DNA of 64,000 nucleotides from Utricularia gibba (lineage: Eukaryota > Streptophyta > Magnoliopsida > Lamiales > Lentibulariaceae): NCBI GenBank assembly GCA_002189035.1, contig NEEC01000025.1:434001-498000 (forward strand), written 5' to 3'. Shown here one piece after another: positions 27,817 to 38,852 of the stretch. Position 1 is the first letter of the stretch; every line of letters starts with the position of its first letter. The notes below the pieces were generated by a model. It was not told the origin of the DNA. It made no database searches and saw only the letters and a program-made list of their open reading frames with translations. The position numbers and the translations under genes are program-made.

Positions 27817-29589
27817 ATGGATTACACGGGAATACGGCATGGAAACTCGACTCGGAAAGTTCTAATTGTCGTTGGGTTAATCGCCATTTTCATCTTCACG
27901 TTTAAGGGATCGCCCACAAGCTCAGTTTCTAACAAAGTAGGACTTCTCATCATCTTTACACTCTTCTTAGAAAGAAGCTTCTTAAGGATTTCTGTTCTGC
28001 TTTTCAACCTGCAGTTTTCTGAGCATGAGGTTGGTGTAACTCATGTTTTGGTTACCGGAGGTGCAGGCTACATAGGATCTCATGCTGCTCTCCGATTGTT
28101 AAACGATTCCTATCGCGTAACCATTGTCGTATGTCTTGATCAAACTGAGAACATTGCACTATTACTTGTATCCTTCGAGTGTAATACATTGTAAGATTTT
28201 ACAGGACAATCTTTCTCGGGGAATATGGGTGCTGTTAAAGTGTTGCAAAGACTTTATCCGGAGCCAGGAAAGCTCCAGTTCATAAAAGCTGATCTTGGAG
28301 ATGCTAAAGCGGTATTCTTGGCTTGGATTCTGTTCTTTTTGTGATAAGCATCATTTTTGGTTCCAATGTCTTATCTGAACTCTATGCATCAGATAAACAA
28401 GATTTTTGCTGCAAATGCTTTTGATGCTGTCATGCATTTTGCTGCTGTTGCCTATGTTGGTGAAAGCACAGCCGAACCACTTCGGTACGCCGGTTTTTCC
28501 CTCTGCCATTCAAGCTACTCTTCATCTCATGCTCCATCATGCTTAATATTTTCAGGTATTACCACAACATTACCTCAAACACCTTGCTGCTTGTGAAAGC
28601 AATGGCAGCTCATGGAGTGAAAACCTTGATATATTCGAGTACTTGTGCAACCTATGGGGAGCCGGAGAAGATGCCTATTACAGAAGAAACTCCCCAGGTG
28701 AGCCAGTATGAAGTTTTTTGCTCTGTTTTCAGCCTCGCTCATCAACTTTCCTCGAACTAGGTTCCAATCAATCCTTATGGGAAAGCTAAGAAAATGGCTG
28801 AGGACATTATAATGGACTTCTCAAAAACATCAGACATGGCCATCATGATTTTAAGGTGGCAGGTCCTTCTCCCTTGCCTGTTTGTAAGCTGAGTTACTGG
28901 TCACATGGTTAATATCTGCTGCCACAAAAAATTGTATCAGATACTTCAATGTCATCGGCTCCGATCCGGGTGGACGGCTGGGTGAAGCCCCAAGACCGGA
29001 GCTCAGAGAACAAGGACGGATATCAGGAGCATGCTTTGATGCAGCAAGAGGAATCATTCAAGGACTCAAGGTACTTAATACTTCCAGTCTAACCATTTTG
29101 AGAAGAAACAAGACCACTTCTCAAGTATTGAGATCATAGATCAGAGGAAGAGATTACAACACTCCTGATGGAACTTGCATTCGAGACTACATCGACGTCA
29201 CCGATCTGATCGACGCCCATGTGAAAGCCTTGTCTCATGCCAAGCCCAAAAAAGTCGGGATCTACAATGTTGGCACAGGAAAAGGTTGGAACAACACTCG
29301 GGTCTTTAGCCAAACAAGGAGATGTCTTTACATATCTTGGATCATTTCATTTGCAGGAAGCTCGGTGAAGGAATTTGTTGAGGCGTGCAAGAAGGCAACT
29401 GGTGTGAACATAAGCATCGAATACCTCGATAGGAGACCAGGAGACTACGCACAAGTATACAGCGACCCATCCAAGATTTGGAATGAGCTCAAGTGGAAAG
29501 CCAAGTATACCAATCTCGAAGAAAGCCTATCAACCGCATGGAAATGGCAGAAAACTCACAGAAATGGATATGATAGCAGCGCCCAGTGA
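27817..29589 (+). CDS. UDP-D-xylose 4-epimerase (UDP-arabinose 4-epimerase, MUR4 type), with frameshift
   Basis: A Golgi enzyme interconverting UDP-xylose and UDP-arabinose for cell-wall polysaccharides. Nine exons (27817-27936, 28015-28128, 28205-28311, 28393-28484, 28556-28697, 28761-28855, 28941-29070, 29140-29284, 29357-29589) encode about 392 residues. The N-terminus has one membrane helix ([15 protein letters not shown]), a type II Golgi anchor. The NAD-binding motif is [11 protein letters not shown]. The catalytic YGKAKK (Tyr, Lys) and SSTCATYG follow, and the end reads [11 protein letters not shown]. In exon 3 the frame breaks after DNLSRG: one A is apparently missing at 28222-28223 (family sequence would need GGAAATATG). 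The exon is 107 bp, one short of in-phase. The start aligns with an internal Met of MUR4, so an upstream coding exon is possible. Confidence 0.92.
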
Positions 29590-30432
29590 AGTGAAGCTTC
29601 AATACGATGATCGGATCAATAAACGAAGTCATAACCATCGATAACGAGGAAGGCCAGGGAGTTGCACTGTATGTGAAAAGTTAGGACTGGACACTGACAA
29701 CTACCGTAGTGCTAGAGCAACACATAACATTGCGATTGAACTCTTTATCCAATAAGAAGGTTCTCACGGAAATAACAGTCAAACCCGACTTTTACTTAAC
29801 TTCCATGGATAAAAAGACGAGTTCTTGGCGCGATATGGATCGCAAGCCCAACATGATTCCCCTAAAATCGAAACTTTCAATTGCAATTGTGCGGTGCCTG
29901 CTACCTTGCTTTTACCCAGACGAAAAGAAGTTGATGTTCGAAGTAAATTTGACAGCGGTGAAAGAAGATGGGAGGGAGACAGGGTATGCAGGAATGCCCA
30001 GGTGGCAAGTCGCTGGAGCGAATTGAAGATATCACACCATCAAGATAGGAGATAGAGATTTTCCTCCTGGAAGCAAGTGCCCCGGTCCAGGAGGAATCCA
30101 GTTCCTCCAGTATCTATTGGACACGTGTCAGGCTAAGCCTGCAGTCCATTTCAACAAGTTTAGGGGGATTGCGTCTTAATTCCAATTCAAGAATTGTTGC
30201 CCGAATGGTGCATTCGTATCTGTTTCTTTCAGCATATTCTTCTTAGAAGAGGTCGATTTTCTTACTTTTCTGGTAGAAGCTTAGCCTGCGAATCGATATG
30301 TAGCTTCTCTTCAATATTGTGTCTGGTTTTTAAAAGAAACCAAGCATTTGCATTGGCATTTGTGTAGATTCCCGTATATGAAGTAGAGGAAAACATGGGA
30401 TCTCAGTGATGCTTTCTGTATGACTTTGTAGA
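29590..30432. other. Spacer between the epimerase and the bHLH gene
   Basis: Holds the 3' UTR of the epimerase and, from about 30200, the probable leader of the PIF-like gene. Contains an inverted repeat (listed separately). No coding sequence was supported. Confidence 0.45.
30061..30096. repeat. Perfect 10-bp inverted repeat (hairpin)
   Basis: TTCCTCCTGG at 30061-30070 is perfectly complementary to CCAGGAGGAA at 30087-30096, with a 16-nt loop. No T-run follows. If it is transcribed it would form a stable stem. Function unknown. Confidence 0.7.
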
Positions 30433-32130
30433 ATGTCTGCAATGGATGGTTATGGGCATACAGAGTTAAATGTTGAGTGCCCGCTGCTGCCTTTTCAGAG
30501 ACAGTCTTTTGGGTGAGTGTGCACACTACTTTCCTGCAAAGGGGTGGTGTTGTTTGAACTCAATTTTCATGTTTCTGTACACAGGCTAGAGAATGAGTTG
30601 ATGGAGATATTATGGCAGGATGGGGAGGCGTTTCTTCAAAGCCAATCTCATAGAAAACCAAATGAGCATGTTCCATGGGTTGATGATAACTCTTTTGACT
30701 ATCTAGAGTTGATGTCTGGGATCCCACCATCCCATCTGCCTGAACCCAACAAACTTGCAGATGTGGAGGAGGACTTCAGACTTGCTATTTTCAATCCGAT
30801 TCAATTGCCACTACCAGCAGCAGCTGTTAGTGATAGGGAACAGGGCTTTGTCACTGATTCTTCAGTTATGACAATGGATTTGAGCAATGGATCCAGTTGT
30901 CCAGTGGGAAATGAAGTGAATAAGAGCTCTCGTGGGAAAGGTAGCAATGCTGTACTTGCTGAAGTGGGAGATAACTCTTGTAGGAAAGTGAGCTCTCAGA
31001 TCAATGACATTGGAAAGGAGATGACTGAACCGGAAAATGCTTCTTTTAGAGGATCCGCAAGTGAGGATAACAAAAGTAGCAAGAGAAAGATCAGGGATGT
31101 GGACGAATCTGCATCTCCAAGTGAAGTATGCCACTTACTTTGATACTCTGTTTTTACTCGTACTTACTTATTAGGCTCGAGTCACAGCTTCTGCACTGCA
31201 GGATTGTCAAATGGAATCGTCCGGTGGAAAAAACCGATCACCCCAGAAATCCATACGCCGGAGCCGTGTTGCTGAGGTGCATAACCTGTCAGAGAGGGTA
31301 GGAAATGATACTAGGACCATTTTGAGTCCTCCTAATTTTATTGTTTTTTGCTATCTCTTCTTGTGAACTTTGCATCTGTATCCTACGCAGAGACGGAGGG
31401 ACCGGATCAATGAAAAGATGCGTGCTTTACAGAAGCTTATCCCTCACTCCCATAAGGTAAATCTCTCTAATAATGATGCCAATGTCAAGATTAAACCTTG
31501 TCCACAAGCTTGAGAACTCCATGTTTCCTGATATTTTGTTTTGTATCCCAATTTTCAGTCAGACAAAGCATCCATGTTGGATGATGCAATTAAATACATG
31601 AAGTCACTGCAATCGCAACTTCAGGTAGTAACTTCTCACAAATTTATGGTAAAAAACATGAAGTTTTTATCTTCTGTTGATGCTGATGCTGCTAGTGGTG
31701 GATGGGAAACGGAATGGCGCAAACGAGGATGCTGCAGCAACTCTACCATTCTGGGATAGGGATGAGGCCTCCGGCACTTCCTTCAATGCAAAACCTCGTA
31801 TATCTCTCAGGGCTTCCCCTTGTTGGTCAAGCCATGAACCCCATGCCGCCGCCTTTTGGCCATGGCTTTCTGTTGGATCCTTTCAGTTCCCAAAACCAGA
31901 TGCCACCCGAGAGAAAGTCTGAACCCAGAGGAGTCCATTTTGTGCCATATGCACAGGTTTGTTACATCAATGTGATGTGTTTCTTCAGTTTTCATGTTCT
32001 CTGATGACAAGAGAGCGGTTCTTGGCTTCTTCAACAGTCACTGGATGCAGCCGGTTTCAGTTCTCATGCAGCTCAAGCAAATCATGTATCAGCACACCCA
32101 CATACCGGCAACAGCCAGATGAATCTATAA
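30433..32130 (+). CDS. PIF-like bHLH transcription factor
   Basis: A G-box-binding factor of the phytochrome-interacting (group VII) bHLH clade. Seven exons (30433-30512, 30585-31125, 31202-31297, 31391-31456, 31559-31624, 31696-31956, 32038-32130) join in phase to 400 residues. The N-terminal segment ENELMEILWQDGEAFLQSQ aligns with the active-phytochrome-B binding motif. The bHLH starts at RRSRVAEVHNLSERRRRDR (basic, with the H-E-R DNA contacts), then INEKMRALQKLIP, a loop, and KASMLDDAIKYMKSLQSQLQ. The bHLH is split over three exons as in other PIFs. The C-terminal part has WMGNGM and LPSMQNL, also seen in PIFs. The APB core is degenerate: E-I instead of E-L and G-E instead of G-Q. Phytochrome binding may therefore be weak or absent, which is inference. 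Confidence 0.9.
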
Positions 32131-32899
32131 CAGGTAGGCAATCTAACTTCATTCAAGCAGATTGTACTGTTTATTTCCATTCCTATTCCCTGAAGCACAA
32201 ATACATGATAATGCAGCTGCACCAATTACGGTGGCAAAAAACATATTTAGCAATCTCAGGTCGCTGGGACACGGATCAGTACAATTTGGTGTAGGGGGGA
32301 CGTGGTGCTTATCATATCTCTCCCTTTTTTGGTGAACAAACAACTGCTACTTGCGATGCCGCTGTCATAGCTATCGAAATAACTGGTTCAGAGAAATTGT
32401 TTATCAACGCATGTTTAGGCAATAAGGCAACTTGTGTAGAGGGAAGGTGGTGCTGTTCTTTTGCAGTAGTGTACTTTCAGAAATTGGTTGGTTTTAAACT
32501 GGATTTTTGGAACTTCATTCCTGAAAACAGAGGTTCCCTATGAGGTTTCCAGTCAGTGCTAAAAGCAAAAAATATAGGAAAAACCTGAGATGGGGTTTTT
32601 ATCATAAGCTCTGGCTTCTCAGTTGAATGCCAGAGTGAATAGAAGCAAATTTGTATAAGCACAAGGGAGAACACAATGTAATATACAACCAAGCAGAAGT
32701 TCAATGACAAATAGATGGGTTCATATAGGGACACTCCAGAGTAGAGATATCTTCCAAACCAGAGGTGTGCCATCTATACATGCTCTTTATTCTCAATCGA
32801 TGAAATGAAATCACATGTACCAACATGATGCTCTAATCACTCGATCGCGAAACCTTGGAGTTTCCGCAATGCACTCAGAGCAATAAGTGTGCCAACAAG
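32131..32899. other. Convergent 3' flanks of the bHLH and polyamine oxidase genes
   Basis: 769 bp between two convergent stop codons, presumably both 3' UTRs. No coding sequence was recognised. Confidence 0.45.
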
Positions 32900-35761
32900 C
32901 TACATACGTGATATCAGTAATGGAACTGAACTTGTAGCATCTTCCCCTGTGAAGAAGTCCAACTCCCCATACCGTTCGAGGACCCGCATTCTGCAGTCCT
33001 CAGCAGCCTGTGTACCTGTCGAATATGCTCCATGTACCGATCCTGTATAAGCAGAGCTTGTAGCTTCTCCAGCGAAGAATAAGTTGTCAACAGGGACCCT
33101 CATCCTTTCAAACAGATCATGTGGTTGTCCAACAAGGTCATAGCTGTATGAACCAAGAGAGTTCTCGTCGGTGCCCCAGTGAGAAACCAAGTATTGAACC
33201 TGTTCATGCATTAATGTAAGAATACATAAAAATCTATGATTCTCCAGAAAAAATGAAACCAATAAAAAGCGGCCAATTAATATGATGAAATGATAGGGAA
33301 AGAGGAAAATAGAAGGCATACCGGTTCAGAGGACTCAGGAAGGATTCTTTTAAGTTGTGTGAAAGCAACATTAGCAGCAGCTTCATCAGACATTTTCTCA
33401 ATGTCACGCGCAAGTTTCCCAGCAGGCATATAAACAAGGACAGGGTGGCCAGTGGCCTTGTGCAAATTCAGAAAGTAGCTACACCCATAAGAAGTCTCCG
33501 CAACAACGCCCAAGAACTCCACGTTTGGCCAAAAGACTCTGTCGAAGTGCAAAATTATTTTATTTTCAATGCCAACACCAATGCTCTTAATTGCTTCTTC
33601 TTTCCATTCAGGGAGCCTTGGTTCGAAACGGATGGTATTTGATTTCAGGACACCAAGAGGAACGGCAATCACAGCAGCATCTGCTGCAAATGTTCTCCCA
33701 TCTTGAATGGATACCTTCACCCCGTTATACTTCCTCGTAATTTTTGTCACTCTGAGCAACATGCAGAAAACATAAGAAAAAAGAGAATTCGGAGAATTGA
33801 GGCATATAAGTGAAACGCTAATTAAGCAAGAGAGGGAGAATCAACTCTCACCTGTGGCTCAAGCGGATATCGAGACCCTTTGCCAAAGTGTTAATTACAG
33901 GGGTGTAACCCCTTACCATGAGTCCATGTCCACCGGGAAGCAAGACTTCCTAAATAAAACACAAAAATGAAACATGAAATAGTGTCAGTATTGTTTACAC
34001 GGTAGAAACAGGTTATAAATGGATCACGAAACATAACATTCTTAGCTAGCACTAAGCTAGTAAAAACTTCCACAGTATCTTATCGAGTACTTATTTCAAA
34101 AAATGAATAACAGGTCCATGCCACCAGAGATCAAGTATTAGAGACGAGAAGATTCAACCTGATCCCAGCCCCTTACAGAAATGGTGTCAGCATCTGCAGC
34201 AAACCAGCCTTCCATCCGGCATAGGTACCATTGCAACACCTTGTTTTCGAGTCCCTCCAACCTAAAAAAAACCACCCATGAGCATCATATAAAGATGAAA
34301 GTACTCTTGGAAAACTCAGTGTGCGATGGAAAACCTGAGATCTGGGTTCCGTTCCAACACAATAGAGATTGCACGTTCTATCGACATGTCCTTGGTAAAT
34401 TCCTGTCTCACAACGTTTGTCTGAAAAAAAAAAGAACAAAAATAATTTTTTTCACAAAAACTGGAGCACAAGATACATATGAACTCTCCCGAATGTGGGT
34501 ACAATGCAATGATGCTAACAAACAAATGTAAGCATAACCAATAATAGACATGCCTCTTCCAAGATTCTTTCAAATGTTTCGCCAACCCTTGTGACTAACT
34601 CTTGAGGTACTTGATTTCCTTCCATGTCAAAAAGAGCATAACTACAAAAGTGTTATTTCATAAGTCACAAAAATAACATGATTGTGAAGAAAAACAAAAA
34701 GGAAGGATCCTGAATCTATTTTTTTCGAATAAAAAATACAAAAATTTGCAGTGATACTTTCATCAGGAGTTTCGTAATTCCTGAAGCAACGAACCTTTCT
34801 AAATCATGGTCATACAACACAGAATTGTCCCCGCTAGTTCGGTAAAGAGGCAGCCCCAGTTTTCCTATAATTGGAGCCAAAGGATTTTCCTTGCAAACAC
34901 CATGTAACCTTACCAACATTTTTAAATCAGTAACATTAGAACACCATCAGAGAAAGGATTTACTCATACGAACACAAAACTCACCATGATGCCCCCAAAT
35001 CAACAGGGAAACCAAACGAGTAGTCAGTATGAACTCGACCACCAATCCTGTCCCTGGACTCCAGCACGGTAACCTGCAAAATAACTCATTTCGTCACAAA
35101 TATTCACATGGCTTTCCTTAATAATATTACATACAAGTATGTACATACTTGAATAGATGCATCATGAAGAGCTCGTGCAGCAGCAATTCCAGCGATACCA
35201 GCACCTATGACGATGACAGAAGGCGTGGTTGTTCCTTTCCTCTGACTTGAGTAGCAAAAATCTTCAACAAAATAACCAAATTAGTTATAACCATAGAGGT
35301 CAAAGAGTGTTACTTTCTTTTTCCACCCGCAGTTACAAGAAAAACTGTCGTCCACCCACGAAAAAAGTTATTATAGACGATAAGAATATGACGACCTAAA
35401 TAAAAACATATGAGGCACAGGTGCAGGTACGCCTATTCTGGTGTGAGGCGCTTCGTTTCTAGAAGCAATCGTAGCCATGCGATACAAAATAATTCTAAAC
35501 TACCGAAATAAAAAGGCAAGCAACAAAAATATCCCAAAACCAGTTTAAAAAAACAACTTTTACGAAAAAAGAGGACAAGCGGAGACGGGAGATATTGCGA
35601 TTTCCAGATTTTGAGTGGGCTTTATGATTTGACGCAGCGACATCGCGCACTTCAATCAATAAACTTAGTGGCTGTAAATCATGCACGGAAACGTGAATTA
35701 TCATCATCTATCACCCACCTGCTTCCAACTGTCGACTACTCTTGTTGTTCCTTGGCTCCAT
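32900..35761 (-). CDS. Polyamine oxidase (PAO2/PAO3 type, peroxisomal)
   Basis: An FAD enzyme that back-converts spermine and spermidine, producing H2O2. Ten exons (35719-35761, 35149-35261, 34985-35073, 34795-34908, 34554-34641, 34335-34420, 34159-34261, 33852-33949, 33322-33751, 32900-33199) join in phase to 487 residues. The FAD motif [17 protein letters not shown] opens the domain, followed by [19 protein letters not shown]. The C-terminal FAD contact region is [24 protein letters not shown]. The protein ends LLISRM. SRM is an accepted plant type-1 peroxisome signal, and the Arabidopsis counterpart ends SRL. The intron after exon 5 has a GC donor (GAG/GCATGT) with a normal AG acceptor. 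The nearby GT would break the frame. The start [14 protein letters not shown] at 35761 resembles PAO2. Confidence 0.95.
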
Positions 35762-36743
35762 AACTGAACGAATATCGAGGAGCGCGATCGTTTAACAGAA
35801 ACGATGGACTTATCGATCAACCTCAGTATGGATAAAAACTCCGATAATCTCAAGAGCAAGAGGAACAACCTCAGTATCGATATCAACCTTAATGTCGATA
35901 TACAGATGTTGGTATTCAAGAACCCAACCAAAGAAGCGACGAAAAGAATGGGATTTTTTGAAGAAATCTCCAGTTTTACCAACCCGGTCATGCGTCTTAA
36001 GAATCAGCGCACTTTCCCGAATTGAAATCTCACCCCCTTCCCCTCCCTCAACGGAAATGCGACGCAGAAGAAGGCAACAACAGTGATAAAAATCCGGGTT
36101 GGAATTACAAAAACCGACCGATTAGCTCCCTAATATACCGATATCCGAGTGCATTTTCTTTCCAGCGATTCCTTTCCCACCGGAGAAGATCCCTAGGAAG
36201 AAACGAAATTGAATAGGGATTTATGGAAGGCGGATTGGGGGAAGCTCCCGTCCCGTATGATTAGGACGTGTGACAGCCAACACAACCACTGTGGCTTCCC
36301 TGGACCACCACCGCACCGCAATTCACCAAACCTCTTTTGTTTTTATTCGCTCCTGGCGTGAACCACGTGACCCAACAACGGAACACCATACTTTTTTATT
36401 ACAATGAATCCACCCATCGCTGTCGCACAACTCCACCACAACTTCTCCATCCACTTTTTCCGTGTTGGGCTTTACCTTTTTAGCCCAATACGGAATTATT
36501 GGGCCCATGATGGGCTGGACTTGAATCAACCTCCAAGCTCCTAACCGTCGATGAAGGCGGGCATCAACTGCTAGGCCAAGCCCAGTGTCATTACGCTTTG
36601 GCTGGCCTGCGAGGTTTGTTTACACAGAGAAAACCCTGAAACAGTAAAGCGACTTGAAATCGTGAAAAAACCCAAAACAAGATTTTTACAATTTGTAAAG
36701 GACTTTCTGGAAAAAAAAAAATTATAGCGCCCTCTTGAAATGC
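35762..36743. promoter_or_regulatory. Upstream region of polyamine oxidase
   Basis: Contains the polyamine oxidase leader. On the minus strand the only upstream ATG (35989-35991) opens a 95-codon frame that overlaps the main start out of frame. A plus-strand frame at 35804-36025 (73 codons, with repeated LSI/NLN units) is the mirror of the same AT-rich repeat and is not convincing. 36300-36743 shows nothing recognisable. Confidence 0.4.
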
Positions 36744-37242
36744 TCAAAATAAGTGGTTGAGCAAAAAATTATTGGCTTCATAAAGATGGCTAGAAAGAAA
36801 CCTCAAAGACAGCCTCGAAACATATGCATGAAGACCCTTCGTGATCAATTCTTGAGGGGGTGGTGGCTTCACTGAGACCAGTCCTGGAACAGGAAACTTG
36901 AAACTATTTCCAAATGAAGAAACAGTGGACTCCTTAGGCATGGAGATACTATGCAAAGCTTAGGAAATAGAAAAGCGTATATTCCATGAAGTCCAAGAGC
37001 CCACCAAGAAACTGCTATAATCAATGGCAAAAAATACCATTTGTCAGAGTTTGAAACATAGGCCCAGTCCAAGAAACCACTATCATCAACGGTTTCTTTA
37101 GGTGAGGCAATTGAAGAAACAAACGGTGTCGGTCAGATAAAAAAAAAAAACAAGCCGACTGCAAAACCGAGATCATAAGAAAGCTTCTCAATCTGCGCCG
37201 GAAAGCTGCCATGACTATTTAACTCGGAAGGAAACACAGAAT
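36744..37242 (-). pseudogene. Unrecognised membrane-protein sequence, interrupted (degraded gene or error-hit exon)
   Basis: I do not recognise the family. Three adjoining pieces look protein-like. Minus 37242-37150 reads PAQIEKLSYDLGFAVG and runs into a T12 tract and an in-frame TGA (37133-37135). In the same frame, 37130-36960 reads SPKETVDDSGFLDWAYV and then a strong hydrophobic helix (FLPLIIAVSWWALGLHGIYA). Then, shifted by one base near 36957-36961, comes HSISMPKESTVSSFGNS and VKPPPPQEL, ending at 36744. The final shift has the same -1 direction as seven clear frameshifts elsewhere in the window, so an intact gene spoilt by base errors is possible. No start codon could be fixed, and a plausible acceptor (GGTGAG/ATTC) sits at 37242. 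Confidence 0.35.
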
Positions 37243-37568
37243 CTCACCAACATTGTGACGTAGATGGCACCCGACCGTGGCGTCATCTGTCGGTAACCTC
37301 GCCGGAGTAAACAATCATGCGCCGTGACCAGTCCCCATCTTTTAAGGGGCCCCCTTTGGCCTTTAGCAATCATTCATGAGAGAACTTTGATTTGCACATT
37401 AAACCCGACGAAAATAAACCCGCAACCTACCGGATTCCAACACCCACAAAGAAACGCACCTCAGATTTCACCATTAATTCCAAGCAAACCTAGAGCATCC
37501 ATGCTTCATACCTGCATTATGTGGAGGTGAAAGATGAACGACTTTGTTTTGCGGGATTCAGTAACGCG

Positions 37569-37585
37569 CACGTGTCACGCACGTG
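37569..37585. promoter_or_regulatory. Paired G-boxes upstream of the FLA gene
   Basis: Two perfect CACGTG palindromes at 37569-37574 and 37580-37585, 11 bp apart, about 90-105 bp before the FLA ATG. G-boxes bind bZIP and bHLH factors, including PIFs. No TATA box is evident nearby. Confidence 0.65.
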
Positions 37586-37674
37586 ATCTCGTCTGATTTT
37601 TCGCTTTTTATTTCGAGAGCGCGCAGTAGCCCCTTCCCCCACAAACAAACACCCCACCTCCAATTGGTAGGCAA

Positions 37675-38852
37675 ATGGAGGCCAGGGTCTTCTCGTTCAT
37701 CATCGGCATCCTCCTCTTCGCCGCCGCCGACACCGCCTGTGCTCACAACATCACCCGTATCCTCGCCGCACATCCCACCCTCTCCACCTTCAACCACTAC
37801 CTCACCGTCACGCACCTCGCCGCGGAGATTAACCGCCGCCGCACCATCACCGTCTGCGTCGTCAACAATGACGCCATGGCCGAGCTTCTAGACAAGCACT
37901 ACACGCTCCCCACCATCAGAAACATCCTATCGCTTCACATCTTCGCTGATTACTTCGGCTCCAAGAAGCTCCACCAGGTCTCCAAGGGCAGGACCACCAC
38001 CTCCTCCCTTTTCCAGGCACCGGCGAAGCCTCAGGAACCTCCGGATACGTTACCATCACGGATATGAAAGGTGGAAAAGTTGGATTCACCCCTGTAGACA
38101 GCGATTCCAACCAGCCGGTGGCCACATTCGTTAAATCTATTCACGAATTGGCCTACGATCTCGCCGTTATACAGATCAATCATATTTTGACCTCCCCTGA
38201 AGCCGAAGCTCCGACGGCAGGTCCGGGAGATTTAAATGTGACCACCATCATGTCGAAACAGGGTTGCAAAGAATTCTCCGATCTGATCACCGAGCAAGGA
38301 GTTGAAGAAACATTCACGCAGAACCTCCAAGGCGGCCTAACAATTTTCTGCCCTTCCGGTGAAACTCTCAAAGACTTTATGCCCAAGTACAAAAATCTCA
38401 GCGCCGATAACAAAACTGCCCTTCTCCTTTACCACGGCATTCCCATTTACAACTCTTTAGGAATGCTGAGATCCAGCAACGGCCTCATAAGTACGTTGGC
38501 CACAGAGGGAGTCAAGAAGTATGATTTCACCGTTCATACCGACGGCGATGACGTCAAGATAAAGACGAAGGTGGTGACGGCGACCATAACAGCCACATTG
38601 ATTGACGAAGATCCCCTCGCGGTGTTCAAAATCAACAAAGTTCTGCAGCCGACTGAGCTATTCAAGGCTGCCCCTGGGCCGAAATCCGCGAAATCGTCTT
38701 TCGACGATGACTCGGCCGATGGCCCGAGCTCCGATGACGAGGACGATACGTCGGCGGATTCGACCAGCGATGGTGGAGTTTCCCTCCTCCGCCGTTGGCT
38801 TTTCACGGCGTTGTTCACTTCAGTCCTTGTCACTCTTCTCTCCCCATTGTGA
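37675..38852 (+). CDS. Fasciclin-like arabinogalactan protein (FLA1/FLA2 type), with frameshift
   Basis: A GPI-anchored cell-surface glycoprotein. It is a single exon. A signal peptide (residues 1-23) is followed by HNITRILAAHPTLSTFNHYL, the start typical of the FLA1/FLA2 group. The first FAS1 domain contains RRRTITVCVVNNDAM and NILSLHIFADYFG. The second FAS1 domain runs from DLNVTTIMSKQGC to about KVLQPTELFKAAPGP. A Ser/Asp-rich spacer and a hydrophobic C-terminal GPI signal (WLFTALFTSVLVTLL) end the protein. The usual Pro/Ala-rich AGP stretch is short here. The first frame stops at 38067. The next frame carries GYVTITDMKGGKVGF and onward to 38852. One base appears to be missing at about 38016-38019 (GGC/ACC), which would restore QATGEASG and about 392 residues. 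Confidence 0.92.

Noticed and set aside
29709-30026. 105-codon plus-strand frame after the epimerase
   Set aside because: It overlaps another open frame at 29825-30055, has no protein-like motif and sits in probable 3' UTR.
35804-36025. 73-codon frame with repeated LSI/NLN units on the plus strand
   Set aside because: It is low-complexity and mirrors the polyamine oxidase leader on the other strand. No homologous family comes to mind.
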